Origin: Acidobacteriaceae bacterium
GTDB taxonomy: Bacteria > Acidobacteriota > Terriglobia > Terriglobales > Acidobacteriaceae
Length of the DNA: 14,566 bases
Direction: 5' to 3'
Assembly (NCBI GenBank): GCA_030049955.1
Contig: JASIJX010000326.1
Span: forward strand, 1 to 14,566
The notes under the pieces were generated by a model. It worked only from the letters and a program-made list of their open reading frames with translations. It had not been told where the DNA came from and ran no database searches. The position numbers and the translations under genes were made by a program. Below are positions 7,297-14,227 of the stretch, piece after piece. How positions within the stretch are numbered: position 1 is the first letter of the stretch; every line of letters starts with the position of its first letter.

Positions 7297-7338
7297 TTAG
7301 CTGCCTCCCGCAGCGCGATAGGGTATTTTCCGTACCAT
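7297..7338 (-). CDS. Leader ORF of 13 codons upstream of the 162-aa gene
   Basis: ATG at 7338 is preceded, with a 5-nt gap, by AGGAGGT, a full anti-16S match. The peptide reads MVRKIPYRAAGGS and then TAA. It lies between the leftward promoter (7418-7446) and the 162-aa start (7228). The binding site sits in a 14-bp palindrome GACCTC-AG-GAGGTC (7343-7356). Such a strong ribosome site on so short a frame suggests a leader peptide or translational control, but the palindrome could equally be an operator. Confidence 0.4.
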   Translation of the reverse strand: MVRKIPYRAAGGS

Positions 7339-7417
7339 ATCTGACCTCCTGAGGTCGGTTACCAACACCTTCCCAATCCTTAAGGTCCGAAAACTTGCAG
7401 GACGGGTTGGTGTATTC

Positions 7418-7446
7418 AATATACTTAATCCATTCCCCCTTTTCAA
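7418..7446 (-). promoter_or_regulatory. Promoter for the 162-aa passenger gene
   Basis: On the minus strand: -35 TTGAAA (7441-7446), 17-bp spacer, -10 TATATT (7418-7423), each 5 of 6 to the sigma-70 consensus. The start point would be near 7411. The surrounding 7400-7510 is clearly more AT-rich than the flanking genes. Confidence 0.6.
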
Positions 7447-7481
7447 ATAAATTGCTGTGGAAATTCTGGCAGAGATTTAGA

Positions 7482-7510
7482 TTGACACATTCCTTAATAT
7501 CAAGCATAAT
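7482..7510 (+). promoter_or_regulatory. Near-consensus sigma-70 promoter of the transposase
   Basis: TTGACA (7482-7487), exactly 17 bp, then CATAAT (7505-7510): 6 of 6 and 5 of 6 matches. Transcription would start at about 7516-7518, only 2-4 nt before the ATG at 7520, so the message should be leaderless or nearly so. No ribosome binding site is seen upstream of that ATG. Confidence 0.7.
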
Positions 7511-7519
7511 TTGGTCAGT

Positions 7520-8392
7520 ATGAATTGTCTGAGCACATTCCAAAAGGTTCAAGTGGTTAAATGCCTCTGCGAAGGTATGAGTATCCGTGGAACCGAACGC
7601 TTGACTGGCATTGCGAAAAACACAATCGTTTCGCTGCTGCTGGACATGGGGAATGTGTGCGCCGATCTTCATGACCGCACGGTGCGCCATCTCAAGACGC
7701 GCCGCATTCAGTGCGATGAAATCTGGTCGTTTGTCGGAGCAAAGCAGAAGAACGCATCAGCAGACCAGAAGGCCGCAGGATGGGGAGATGTTTGGACCTG
7801 GACCGCGCTTGATGCTGAAACCAAGCTATGCATCTCGTATTTGGTTGGAGGGCGTGATACTGGCTGGGCAACGGATTTTGTGTGGGACATTCGCCAGCGC
7901 GTAATCGGACGGCCTCAGATCACTACAGACGCGCACAAGCCTTATCTAGCAGCGATTGAGATGGCATTTGGGGATGAGGTTCACTACGCGCAATTGCACA
8001 AGATTTACGGAGCTTCGAATGACACCCCAGAAGCGCGCTACAGCCCTGCCAAGTGCATTGGTTGCGATATGAAAACGGTCATCGGCAATCCGGACTATGA
8101 GCATGTGAGCACGTCACATGTTGAGCGTCAGAACCTCACGATGCGCATGTCAATGCGCAGGTTCACGCGACTGACAAACGGATTCTCAAAGAAGATCGAT
8201 AATCACGCGGCTGCAATCTCGCTGTATTTTGCCTTCTATAACTTCTGTCGCGTTCATCAAACGCTGCGCCTCACACCAGCATTTCAAGCTGGCTTGACTG
8301 ATCACGTTTGGGGAGTAGAAGAGTTGGTTGCGCTACTCCCCGAGCCGCAGCCAAAGAAGCGCGGTCCCTACAAAAAGCGGGCTCTGGCATAG
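7520..8392 (+). CDS. IS1-like DDE transposase
   Basis: Enzyme that cuts and joins the element's ends. ATG 7520 is chosen over the upstream in-frame TTG 7511 because the promoter -10 ends at 7510 and family members start MN-L-. The product is 290 aa. Residues about 10-45 form a helix-turn-helix (CEGMSIRGTERLTGIAKNTI). The catalytic triad is Asp66 in CDEIWSFVGAKQKN, Asp137 in TTDAHKPYL and Glu202 in SHVERQNLTMRMSMRR. The C-terminal tail is basic (PKKRGPYKKR). Unlike E. coli IS1, where InsA-InsB' is made by frameshifting, this is a single uninterrupted frame, as in longer IS1-like elements. No stop or frameshift is visible, so it appears functional. It is driven by the promoter directly upstream. 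IS1 family assignment rests on the DEIWSFV and VERxNLxxR contexts. Confidence 0.93.
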   Translation: MNCLSTFQKVQVVKCLCEGMSIRGTERLTGIAKNTIVSLLLDMGNVCADLHDRTVRHLKTRRIQCDEIWSFVGAKQKNASADQKAAGWGDVWTWTALDAETKLCISYLVGGRDTGWATDFVWDIRQRVIGRPQITTDAHKPYLAAIEMAFGDEVHYAQLHKIYGASNDTPEARYSPAKCIGCDMKTVIGNPDYEHVSTSHVERQNLTMRMSMRRFTRLTNGFSKKIDNHAAAISLYFAFYNFCRVHQTLRLTPAFQAGLTDHVWGVEELVALLPEPQPKKRGPYKKRALA

Positions 8393-8402
8393 GCGATAAA
8401 GC

Positions 8403-8408
8403 TATAAT
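8403..8408 (+). promoter_or_regulatory. TATAAT -10 element for the 61-aa passenger gene
   Basis: A perfect -10 hexamer lies 10 nt after the transposase stop. No good -35 stands 16-18 bp upstream. The transcript would start near 8415, leaving a leader of about 30 nt that holds AGGAGGG. This suggests the 61-aa gene can be expressed separately from the transposase. Confidence 0.4.
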
Positions 8409-8443
8409 TCTCGGCACTCCCCCACATATCCTCAGGAGGGAAG

Positions 8444-8629
8444 ATGCCAATGATCGACGCTAGTCCGACGGAGAGACTATTTGCGAAAGAAATCCTGCTC
8501 GCCTACATTGCCGCCTTGGGTAGCAGTGCGGAACACCTATTCCGCAAGGAGAGCCATCAAGCGGGCATGAACAAAGGTTTTGAAGATGTATGGGAAACCA
8601 TTCTCAAAACGGTTTCGGATCGCAGCTAA
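8444..8629 (+). CDS. Passenger protein, 61 aa, unknown function
   Basis: Small soluble, helix-rich protein downstream of the transposase. AGGAGG at 8434-8439 is 4 nt before ATG 8444 and 10 nt before a second in-frame ATG at 8450; either may be used. The sequence (MPMIDASPTERLFAKEILLA, then a mixed charged helix ending DVWETILKTVSDRS) matches no family I can name. It has no membrane segment and no metal motif. A TATAAT box 36 nt upstream suggests its own transcription. Its last 26 bases overlap the opposing 56-aa gene. The strong ribosome site makes it more likely real than a chance frame. An accessory or regulatory role in transposition is speculation. Confidence 0.65.
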   Translation: MPMIDASPTERLFAKEILLAYIAALGSSAEHLFRKESHQAGMNKGFEDVWETILKTVSDRS

Positions 8630-8774
8630 GCCACGCTCGATATTCTGGAGCGTTAAGAGACAAACATGCCCGGAGAACAGCGTCTTTTTGGTCTGGGTTC
8701 TTTAGCGATGCAATTGCCTTTTGCACGGCAGTCACAGTGCTTTGAAAGTCTGAAGAGATTTTCTTAGTGGTCAT
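8604..8774 (-). CDS. Passenger protein, 56 aa, unknown; ribosome site inside an inverted repeat
   Basis: Short ORF read leftward from the right end of the element. ATG at 8774 is preceded by GAGGTG with a 3-nt gap (5 nt from GAGG). The product begins MTTKKISSDFQSTVTAVQKA and ends RAWLSCDPKPF; it is helical, charged and soluble, and I recognise no family. Codon choice and amino-acid mix are protein-like. The ribosome binding site lies in the right arm of a perfect 8-bp inverted repeat (8780-8808), which could hide it in read-through transcripts. Its 3' end overlaps the 61-aa gene by 26 bp, mirroring the convergent pair at the other end of the element. No convincing promoter is seen; the inverted-repeat end offers only a TTGAAA. 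Confidence 0.5.
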   Translation of the reverse strand: MTTKKISSDFQSTVTAVQKAIASLKNPDQKDAVLRACLSLNAPEYRAWLSCDPKPF

Positions 8775-8779
8775 ACACA

Positions 8780-8808
8780 CCTCATGCTATGATCTGAATC
8801 GCATGAGG
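8780..8808 (-). promoter_or_regulatory. Inverted repeat covering the ribosome site of the 56-aa gene
   Basis: CCTCATGC (8780-8787) and GCATGAGG (8801-8808) are perfect reverse complements around 13 nt. Read leftward, the arm nearer the ATG contains GAGG of the Shine-Dalgarno sequence. In RNA that begins outside the arm pair, the hairpin would block initiation. Confidence 0.55.
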
Positions 8809-8818
8809 CAGACCAAAG

Positions 8819-8844
8819 GCCCGGACTGGCATCCGGGCTTTTCT
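8819..8844 (+). terminator. Rho-independent terminator near the right end of the element
   Basis: GCCCGGA (8819-8825), 6-nt loop, TCCGGGC (8832-8838), then TTTTCT. A perfect 7-bp GC-rich stem with a short T-run on the plus strand ends rightward transcripts of the element before they reach the neighbouring gene. On the minus strand the following bases are CTTTGG, so it is weaker in that direction. Confidence 0.7.
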
Positions 8845-8866
8845 ATTGCTTAAAATCTAGCACGAT

Positions 8867-8885
8867 TTCAAACTGACCCACTACC
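8867..8885 (-). repeat. Right terminal inverted repeat (19 bp)
   Basis: TTCAAACTGACCCACTACC, the exact reverse complement of 6509-6527. Confidence 0.95.
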
Positions 8886-8893
8886 CGATTTTC
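8886..8893. repeat. Target-site duplication, right copy (CGATTTTC)
   Basis: Identical to 6501-6508 and directly abuts the right inverted repeat. It lies 12 bases beyond the stop of the GH5-like gene, so that gene is intact. Confidence 0.9.
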
Positions 8894-8904
8894 CTGTGCG
8901 GATT

Positions 8905-10539
8905 CTACTCTGTTATCATTCCTGGGTCCGCTGGGCCAAGATTGTAGGTCGAGTAGACGACGATGCTTAACGGCGGGATGTGATCGTTGAGGTTATGGGT
9001 CACGCTGAGGTTGCACCCAGGCCGCAGGTCGACATACATCTTGTCTTCGTCGGCTTTGGTCAGCGAGTATCGTTGCAGGCGGAGTGGCTCTGCCAAGCCT
9101 TCCAACTCGATGTTCACGTCGGCTGCGCGATAGCTTTCATTGACCACAAGAATCGTCGTATTGCCTTTTGGCGTTCGCAGGGCTGTAGCCACCAGCTTGC
9201 GATCTTCCCCGCGATACGGAGCCTCAACTTGTGTAGCCAGCGCGCCGGAGTGCTTGGGAAGGAACCGCGAAAGCATGGCGAACTGATAGTAAGCGTTGGG
9301 CTGGGGCACAAATGTGTCGAGCAGTTTATTCTCGTCGACGTTCCAAGTACGCACCAGTTGCCATTGCCCATCCAGGTCGCCCCGATTGGAAAAGCTCCAG
9401 CGGTTGAAGCCGTCCACGCCGGCGTTGATGCCACGCACTACCAGCGACGCATTCTTTAGCCCCGACATATAGCAGGCCGGAGCCGGGTCGTCGCTGCCAA
9501 ATCCATAAGCGAATGTGCCGAACTCAGAGAGAAAGAGCGGCTTATTCCGCTCGTGTGCCCACTTGGACCAGGCGTTCAAGCGCTTTTCAGCTTCTGCGAG
9601 CGTGTAGCCGCTTGCTCCCATCGAGTCGAAAACGGCAGTGTAGGAGTGAAGATCGTAGGCGCCAATGTAGGCGTCAAAGTCGATCTTCGAGGGATCGAGC
9701 TCCGGCAGGTCGAGCCAGTCGGGTCCGGATATGGGCACGGTCAGTCCGCGCCGGTCGAATTCCTCTCGTGCGGCCTTGATGCCCGGCGTGATGGGCATGG
9801 CCTTCATCTCCGCATCCTGCCACCACGAAAAACGGTCCCAACCCGGCTCATTGCACACGCATACCCAGCGAATACACGTGTAACCTTTGTCGCGCATGAG
9901 GTGCTGCACCAGCTCTCCCAGTCCGTAAGCCCACTCGTCGAGCGACCGCGGAGCGCTTCGTAACCGTCTGATGGGGTCATCGGCATTGCCGGGATAGGCA
10001 TTCCACGCCACATCCGCCCACATCTGCTGCAGGAAGACATCCACGTTACGCCGCTCGGCCCAGTCGAGAATGCGATAGAGCGTCCGCATCTCGGCGTTGT
10101 CCCAGTCGAATGAGCGTTTCCCGGGCTCGTAGATCCGCTGCTCGAGCTCTACTCGACACCAGTTCAGCCCCAGCCACTCGGCATGCTGGAAAAGAGCATC
10201 CCAGTGTTTCTCGTCGCCAGGGTCCGGGTTACCGCCCCACTCGCTGCCGGCCCAGGTGTAGCCGGTGATCTTGTTGTGCGGCAGTTCCGCGGCGACCGCA
10301 TGGAACGACGCGCCGATTCCACCTTTCATCCAATGCACTGGCTCGCCGGCGGTGATGTGGATCTGCACCGGAACAGCCTTGCCCATGATCCCGCTAGCTG
10401 CGTTCACGTCGCAATTCGTATCAAGTTCAGCGGCCATGGAGTCCGAATGCAGCACCCCAGCCAACGCTTTTGGAGCGACAGCCGCGGCGCCCACGGCCGC
10501 GGAGCCTGTGCTCAGAAATTTCCTCCTCGTCAATTTCAC
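8905..10539 (-). CDS. Tat-exported clan GH-A glycoside hydrolase (GH5-like)
   Basis: Exported retaining glycosidase with a TIM barrel, probably acting on a beta-linked plant or microbial polysaccharide; the substrate is not readable. The start is GTG at 10539, with GGAGAGG upstream. Residues 1-27 (MKLTRRKFLSTGSAAVGAAA, then VAPKALA) form a clear twin-arginine signal. Barrel strands follow: WLGLNWCRVELEQ near 122-134, and CIRWVCVCNEPGW with acid/base Glu231 in NEP. KPLFLSEFGTF carries nucleophile Glu339, and GVDGFNRWSF is near 374-383. From about 430 to the end there is a beta-sandwich accessory domain. Total length is 544 aa. GH5 is favoured by NEP and SEFG; other clan GH-A families such as GH39 or GH30 are possible. 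It stands downstream of the TonB-dependent receptor in the same direction but behind a terminator, so it may have its own promoter. The IS1-like element lies just past its stop. Confidence 0.82.
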   Translation of the reverse strand: MKLTRRKFLSTGSAAVGAAAVAPKALAGVLHSDSMAAELDTNCDVNAASGIMGKAVPVQIHITAGEPVHWMKGGIGASFHAVAAELPHNKITGYTWAGSEWGGNPDPGDEKHWDALFQHAEWLGLNWCRVELEQRIYEPGKRSFDWDNAEMRTLYRILDWAERRNVDVFLQQMWADVAWNAYPGNADDPIRRLRSAPRSLDEWAYGLGELVQHLMRDKGYTCIRWVCVCNEPGWDRFSWWQDAEMKAMPITPGIKAAREEFDRRGLTVPISGPDWLDLPELDPSKIDFDAYIGAYDLHSYTAVFDSMGASGYTLAEAEKRLNAWSKWAHERNKPLFLSEFGTFAYGFGSDDPAPACYMSGLKNASLVVRGINAGVDGFNRWSFSNRGDLDGQWQLVRTWNVDENKLLDTFVPQPNAYYQFAMLSRFLPKHSGALATQVEAPYRGEDRKLVATALRTPKGNTTILVVNESYRAADVNIELEGLAEPLRLQRYSLTKADEDKMYVDLRPGCNLSVTHNLNDHIPPLSIVVYSTYNLGPADPGMITE

Positions 10540-10581
10540 AACACCTCTCCTTGTTTATGTATGTGATTGAAGCCTGCAGTG

Positions 10582-10601
10582 CTCGATCAGTTGAAATCGA
10601 G
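10582..10601. promoter_or_regulatory. Inverted repeat CTCGAT-N8-ATCGAG upstream of the GH5-like gene
   Basis: Perfect 6-bp arms (10582-10587 and 10596-10601), about 45-65 nt before the GTG. The ATCGA core is the same as in the GH3/GH99-like control region, so it may be a shared operator. Short arms make chance possible. Confidence 0.35.
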
Positions 10602-10651
10602 ATTAGAGGATTTTCTGCCGGCACCGTTGTCGTTTCCGCAGCCGCATGAAA

Positions 10652-10676
10652 GAGGCGGTGAACAAGTCACCGCCTC
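10652..10676 (-). terminator. Terminator after the TonB-dependent receptor gene
   Basis: Perfect 10-bp stem GAGGCGGTGA/TCACCGCCTC with a 5-nt loop, 29 nt past the receptor stop. Read leftward it is followed by TTTCAT, a short T-run. It separates receptor transcription from the GH5-like gene. Confidence 0.75.
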
Positions 10677-10704
10677 ATCGTGAAGCACGAAAAGGAGTAG
10701 CAGG

Positions 10705-13700
10705 TCAGAACGTAAGCCGGGCACGAAGCTGTACGGTTCGCCCGCCAACCGTCACACCGTTGATCTGCTGCGTGTTGTTCCAGCTGTAGGCGCCGCCCAC
10801 CGGTGGATTGCCCGGCAGTACACCTGTGGGAAGCGCAAAGCTCGCATGGTTGAAGGCATTGACCGCCTCAGCCTTGAATTGCAGACTCATCCCTTCCTTT
10901 GGAAGCGCAAAGCTCTTGCCCCCGGCGAGATTGACCTCATCGATTCCGGGACCATAGAGACTATTCCTTCTCACGTCGCCGAGGGTACCGTCTGCGGGCC
11001 TTGAGAAGGCGGCGGGGTTGTACCACTCGTTGATGCACCCCGTCTGCGCACCTGAGCCCGTCTCGCAACGCGCGGAGCGAGTCGACGGCCGAGTACTTAC
11101 ACCTGCCACGCGGTTGGGGAAGGCGTAACCGGCAAGCGCATAGGTGTTCTGTGTACCAAATACAGTGAACGGACTGCCGGACTCAAGAAGCAGCGTTCCG
11201 GAAAGCTGCCATCCCCCAAATAGAAGATCCAAGATGTTATTGTGATTTAGGAACATCTTTCCCTCACCGAACGGGAGTGCGTAGACCGCGTATCCTTTCA
11301 CGGCATTACGCACATCGAAATTGGCGTTGCTGTAAGCCGCTGCCGGATCGTTGGCAATCTGATAGTACCCAGTGCCACCCCATCCGCCCCTGCCCGTCGA
11401 ATCCTGGTCATCGAGGAAATGGGACCATACATAACTGAAGTTGAAGCTGAATCCCGAGTTCATGCGCCGAGTGACTGACGCCTGCAGCGAGTTGTAATTG
11501 GATACTCCGTTGTTCGTGCTGCCAGCGATGCTCTGATATTGCGGGTAGGGGCGATCGCCAGCGTCATTCGGCCCCCAATCATTGACTGGAATCTGATTCA
11601 GATCGGTCACGAAAAGTTCATGGTTGCTGTGATTTCCGACATAGGAGAGTTGTGCTGCGTAATCCGTTCCCAACTCGCGCTGGACAGCGATGTTCCACTG
11701 ATACGATTCCGGTACCGGCTGGTCATACTGAATGTAACCGACACCCTGGCCGTTGTATCTTGTCGGATCAGTGGAAGCTGCGGTGTATGGGAGAGGCGTG
11801 CTCGTCCCAAAGATCGTTCCGGCACCATCCAGCTGCGTTACAGGCGTGATGCCGTTGGTTTGATCAGCCACAGACCCTGCCGAACTGATCTCGCCTCCCA
11901 TCCCGTAGGTCGTGTTATTCCCTCCATAGTTATCGAGGTCGATGAACTGCGAATACACGCCGAAGCCGCCACGCAGCGTCGTCTTGGGATTGACCAGCCA
12001 TGAGAAGCCGACGCGCGGCAGCCAGATGTTGTAATGACTCGCTTGCAGCAAGGTACGACCGTTGGCATGAGTTGTGCCGTACCAGTAGGCGCCCAGGGTT
12101 CCAGTAGCAGGGTTGGTGATAGTCGGATCAAAACTAGCCATATTCCCGCGAACTTCATTCCATCCATGGTTGATCTGGTAACGAAGTCCCAAGTTGAGTG
12201 TAAGGTTGCGGCGAATTTTGTAGTCGTCCTGGATGAAGGCCTGCGGACTCTTATATCGACCGCCAAATTCCGGTGTGACGGCCGCACTCCAACTCTGTGC
12301 ATATCCGAGAAGGAAGTCAGCGTATTCAAGGCCGGTCGACGTATCTGGAGCCGCAATACCCGTGGCCGGATTAACTGTCCATTGCTGAGTATAAGCTCCG
12401 GAAAATTGCAGGGTTCCCGCATTGGTATTGCCCCAGGCGCTAGAATCATCGCGGTAGAAGAGGAGTTCGCCACCAAAGTGCAGGATATGACGGCCTCTGA
12501 TCATCGTGAGCACATCCGACGGATCGAACGTCATGGATTTATAAGCCGAATTTGCAGCTGGCGCGATGTTCGCGTAAGGATCTGTATTTGTGAGGTCCAC
12601 TCCAGGGATCGTGTTTGCCTTTGCAAACTGCCATCCGAGATCGGTCGGGTAGTTATGGCCGAGAGCCAGGTCCTCATAGAAGCTTCCCGAAAACATGAAA
12701 CCCATGCGGGCTTCGTTGATGGTGCGTGTGCTGATGTTCCAGACGTCAGTAATCTGCGTGTTCGTCGTATCGACATCGCCTCCCTCGCAGCCGACAGGAC
12801 AGGCAGTGACTGCGCTCGGATAGATGGCCGGCGTGTCGTTTTCCATGTCAGACATAGTCAAACGATTGTTCGGTGTTATATCGTAATCCAGCCGCCCGAA
12901 GTAAGCCCGGTTCGGGTTGGAATTGGGAACAGAAGAGTAAAAGTTGTTCTGGGTTTCGCCTTCAGGGCCGGTGCTGCCCGTAATAAACTTACCGCCGGCC
13001 AGGTGGTTGGTGGGTGTTGGGTAAAATTGCTGGAATTTGTTGGCAACTGAGTCGATCAGCGAGGTTGGAATCATGTTGCTTCCATACTCGCTTTGGAACG
13101 ACTGCCGGATCGGATAGGGATTGCCTTGAGCATCATGCCCGATCGTCTGCGTGGTCGGGTCGTAGATCGTTCGCTCGCCGGTAAAGTCGCCGCCCATAAC
13201 CGCCGCCGTGGGCACGCTGTTCGTGACGTTGCTGGCAGCTGCGTTATCGACGATCTGGTCGTAGTTGAAAAAGAAAAACATCTTTTTGTGAATGACGGGA
13301 CCACCGACGGACCCACCAAATTGGTCGTAGCGGAGATAGGGAATGGTAGGTTGACTGACAAAACCAAAATTCGCGGCATTGAGCGCGCTATTTTGGAAAT
13401 ACTCGTAGGCATCACCATGGAATTGAGCAGTACCGCCCTTGGTGATCTGATTGAAGACGACACCTCCAACACCGTACTGCGCCGAAAACGAAGAGGTGTT
13501 GACCTGCAGCTCGGCAACTGTCTCAAACGTATCAGGTTGTGCATTCTGGCTGTGATCCGTCGTAACCGAGGCGCCATCCGAGAGTGTGTTGATATACGGA
13601 AGATTGCCATTTGCTGAGACGTATTGCCCGGGATTCGATGAACCCTGCGGTGTCCCGGGGGCCCCGGTAAAGCCAGGCAGGAGAATAGTAAAGTTGTACC

Positions 13701-14172
13701 AACTCGCTCCATCCCCTGTCTGAGGCAGTTCCGCCATGGTCTGTGACTCTATCGTTTCGGACTGCTCGCCGGATTCCGTTTGCAGCAGCGGAACGTCGGC
13801 GGTCACCACAACCTGTTGGCTAGCTGCCCCAATTTTCAGTTCGGCATTCACAGTGGTATCGCCGACCTCGATGGTAACCGGCCCCCTGACCATCGTCTCG
13901 AAACCATCTTTGCTGAAGGTCAGCGTGTAGCTGCCGGTAACGATGGACGATGTATCGTACAGCCCATCCCGGTTTGAGACAAAGGCTTTTGACACACCGG
14001 TCTCAACGTTCAGTAGAGTGATCGTCGCACCCGGAACAGCCGCTCCCGAGGAGTCGGTGACGGTCCCACGAATGTCGCCCGAGTTGGTGCTTTGCGCGAT
14101 GCAGGTGCTCGCACCGCACGCGAGCAACACCGCCATAATACAACTTGCTGTCCCCCAAAATGCCTTCCTCAT
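10705..14172 (-). CDS. Large TonB-dependent receptor with carboxypeptidase-regulatory-like domain (Oar-like)
   Basis: Outer-membrane transporter that takes up oligosaccharide or another large ligand using TonB energy. The product is 1155 aa. Residues 1-26 are a Sec signal (MRKAFWGTASCIMAVLLACG, then ASTCIA). About 30-115 form the carboxypeptidase-regulatory-like beta domain (GDIRGTVTDSSGAAVPGATI). About 120-250 form the plug (VVVTADVPLLQTESGEQSET; SAQYGVGGVVFNQITKGGTA). The rest is a beta-barrel rich in aromatic and Asn/Gly strands, ending RARLTF with the terminal Phe expected of an outer-membrane barrel. GGAGGAG precedes the ATG at 14172. This size and layout are typical of the multi-copy Acidobacterial receptors; no SusD-like partner is present. 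A promoter candidate lies at 14228-14257 and a terminator at 10652-10676, so it is probably monocistronic. The ligand is inferred from the hydrolase neighbours only. Confidence 0.93.
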   Translation of the reverse strand: MRKAFWGTASCIMAVLLACGASTCIAQSTNSGDIRGTVTDSSGAAVPGATITLLNVETGVSKAFVSNRDGLYDTSSIVTGSYTLTFSKDGFETMVRGPVTIEVGDTTVNAELKIGAASQQVVVTADVPLLQTESGEQSETIESQTMAELPQTGDGASWYNFTILLPGFTGAPGTPQGSSNPGQYVSANGNLPYINTLSDGASVTTDHSQNAQPDTFETVAELQVNTSSFSAQYGVGGVVFNQITKGGTAQFHGDAYEYFQNSALNAANFGFVSQPTIPYLRYDQFGGSVGGPVIHKKMFFFFNYDQIVDNAAASNVTNSVPTAAVMGGDFTGERTIYDPTTQTIGHDAQGNPYPIRQSFQSEYGSNMIPTSLIDSVANKFQQFYPTPTNHLAGGKFITGSTGPEGETQNNFYSSVPNSNPNRAYFGRLDYDITPNNRLTMSDMENDTPAIYPSAVTACPVGCEGGDVDTTNTQITDVWNISTRTINEARMGFMFSGSFYEDLALGHNYPTDLGWQFAKANTIPGVDLTNTDPYANIAPAANSAYKSMTFDPSDVLTMIRGRHILHFGGELLFYRDDSSAWGNTNAGTLQFSGAYTQQWTVNPATGIAAPDTSTGLEYADFLLGYAQSWSAAVTPEFGGRYKSPQAFIQDDYKIRRNLTLNLGLRYQINHGWNEVRGNMASFDPTITNPATGTLGAYWYGTTHANGRTLLQASHYNIWLPRVGFSWLVNPKTTLRGGFGVYSQFIDLDNYGGNNTTYGMGGEISSAGSVADQTNGITPVTQLDGAGTIFGTSTPLPYTAASTDPTRYNGQGVGYIQYDQPVPESYQWNIAVQRELGTDYAAQLSYVGNHSNHELFVTDLNQIPVNDWGPNDAGDRPYPQYQSIAGSTNNGVSNYNSLQASVTRRMNSGFSFNFSYVWSHFLDDQDSTGRGGWGGTGYYQIANDPAAAYSNANFDVRNAVKGYAVYALPFGEGKMFLNHNNILDLLFGGWQLSGTLLLESGSPFTVFGTQNTYALAGYAFPNRVAGVSTRPSTRSARCETGSGAQTGCINEWYNPAAFSRPADGTLGDVRRNSLYGPGIDEVNLAGGKSFALPKEGMSLQFKAEAVNAFNHASFALPTGVLPGNPPVGGAYSWNNTQQINGVTVGGRTVQLRARLTF

Positions 14173-14227
14173 CGCTCCTCCAACGAAAGTTTGAAACGGA
14201 TTGTGATACCGCTACCAAAGACGACGA

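Larger units (their letters stand above)
6509..8885 (+). mobile_element. Intact IS1-like transposon with four small passenger genes (2377 bp)
   Basis: Bounded by perfect 19-bp terminal inverted repeats (GGTAGTGGGTCAGTTTGAA inward from both ends) and an 8-bp duplication of CGATTTTC. It carries a full DDE transposase at 7520-8392 plus passengers at 6574-6798(+), 6740-7228(-), 8444-8629(+) and 8604-8774(-). Simple IS1-family elements are roughly 0.7-1.2 kb, so more than half of this one is extra sequence. It inserted into the short space between the convergent GH99-like and GH5-like genes and broke neither. Identical duplications and repeats imply a fairly recent, possibly still mobile copy. IS1 affinity is inferred from the transposase and duplication length; IS1595-type elements are the alternative. 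Confidence 0.93.

Noticed and set aside
7511..7519. TTG start for the transposase
   Set aside because: It directly abuts the -10 hexamer, so it would lie upstream of the expected transcription start.
7289..7690. 133-codon minus-strand frame across the transposase start
   Set aside because: Its first half is the reverse of the transposase N terminus, and the rest is crossed by two strong promoters; no ribosome site.
6574..8774. Toxin-antitoxin reading of the small convergent passenger pairs
   Set aside because: Convergent rather than operonic order and no toxin or antitoxin family motif; kept as unknown passengers.
12034..13050. 338-codon plus-strand frame
   Set aside because: Lies wholly inside the TonB-dependent receptor gene on the other strand; arginine-rich shadow composition and no family motifs.
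10705..14172. SusC of a Bacteroidetes-type SusC/SusD pair
   Set aside because: No SusD-like gene next to it, and the domain layout is that of Oar-like Acidobacterial receptors.
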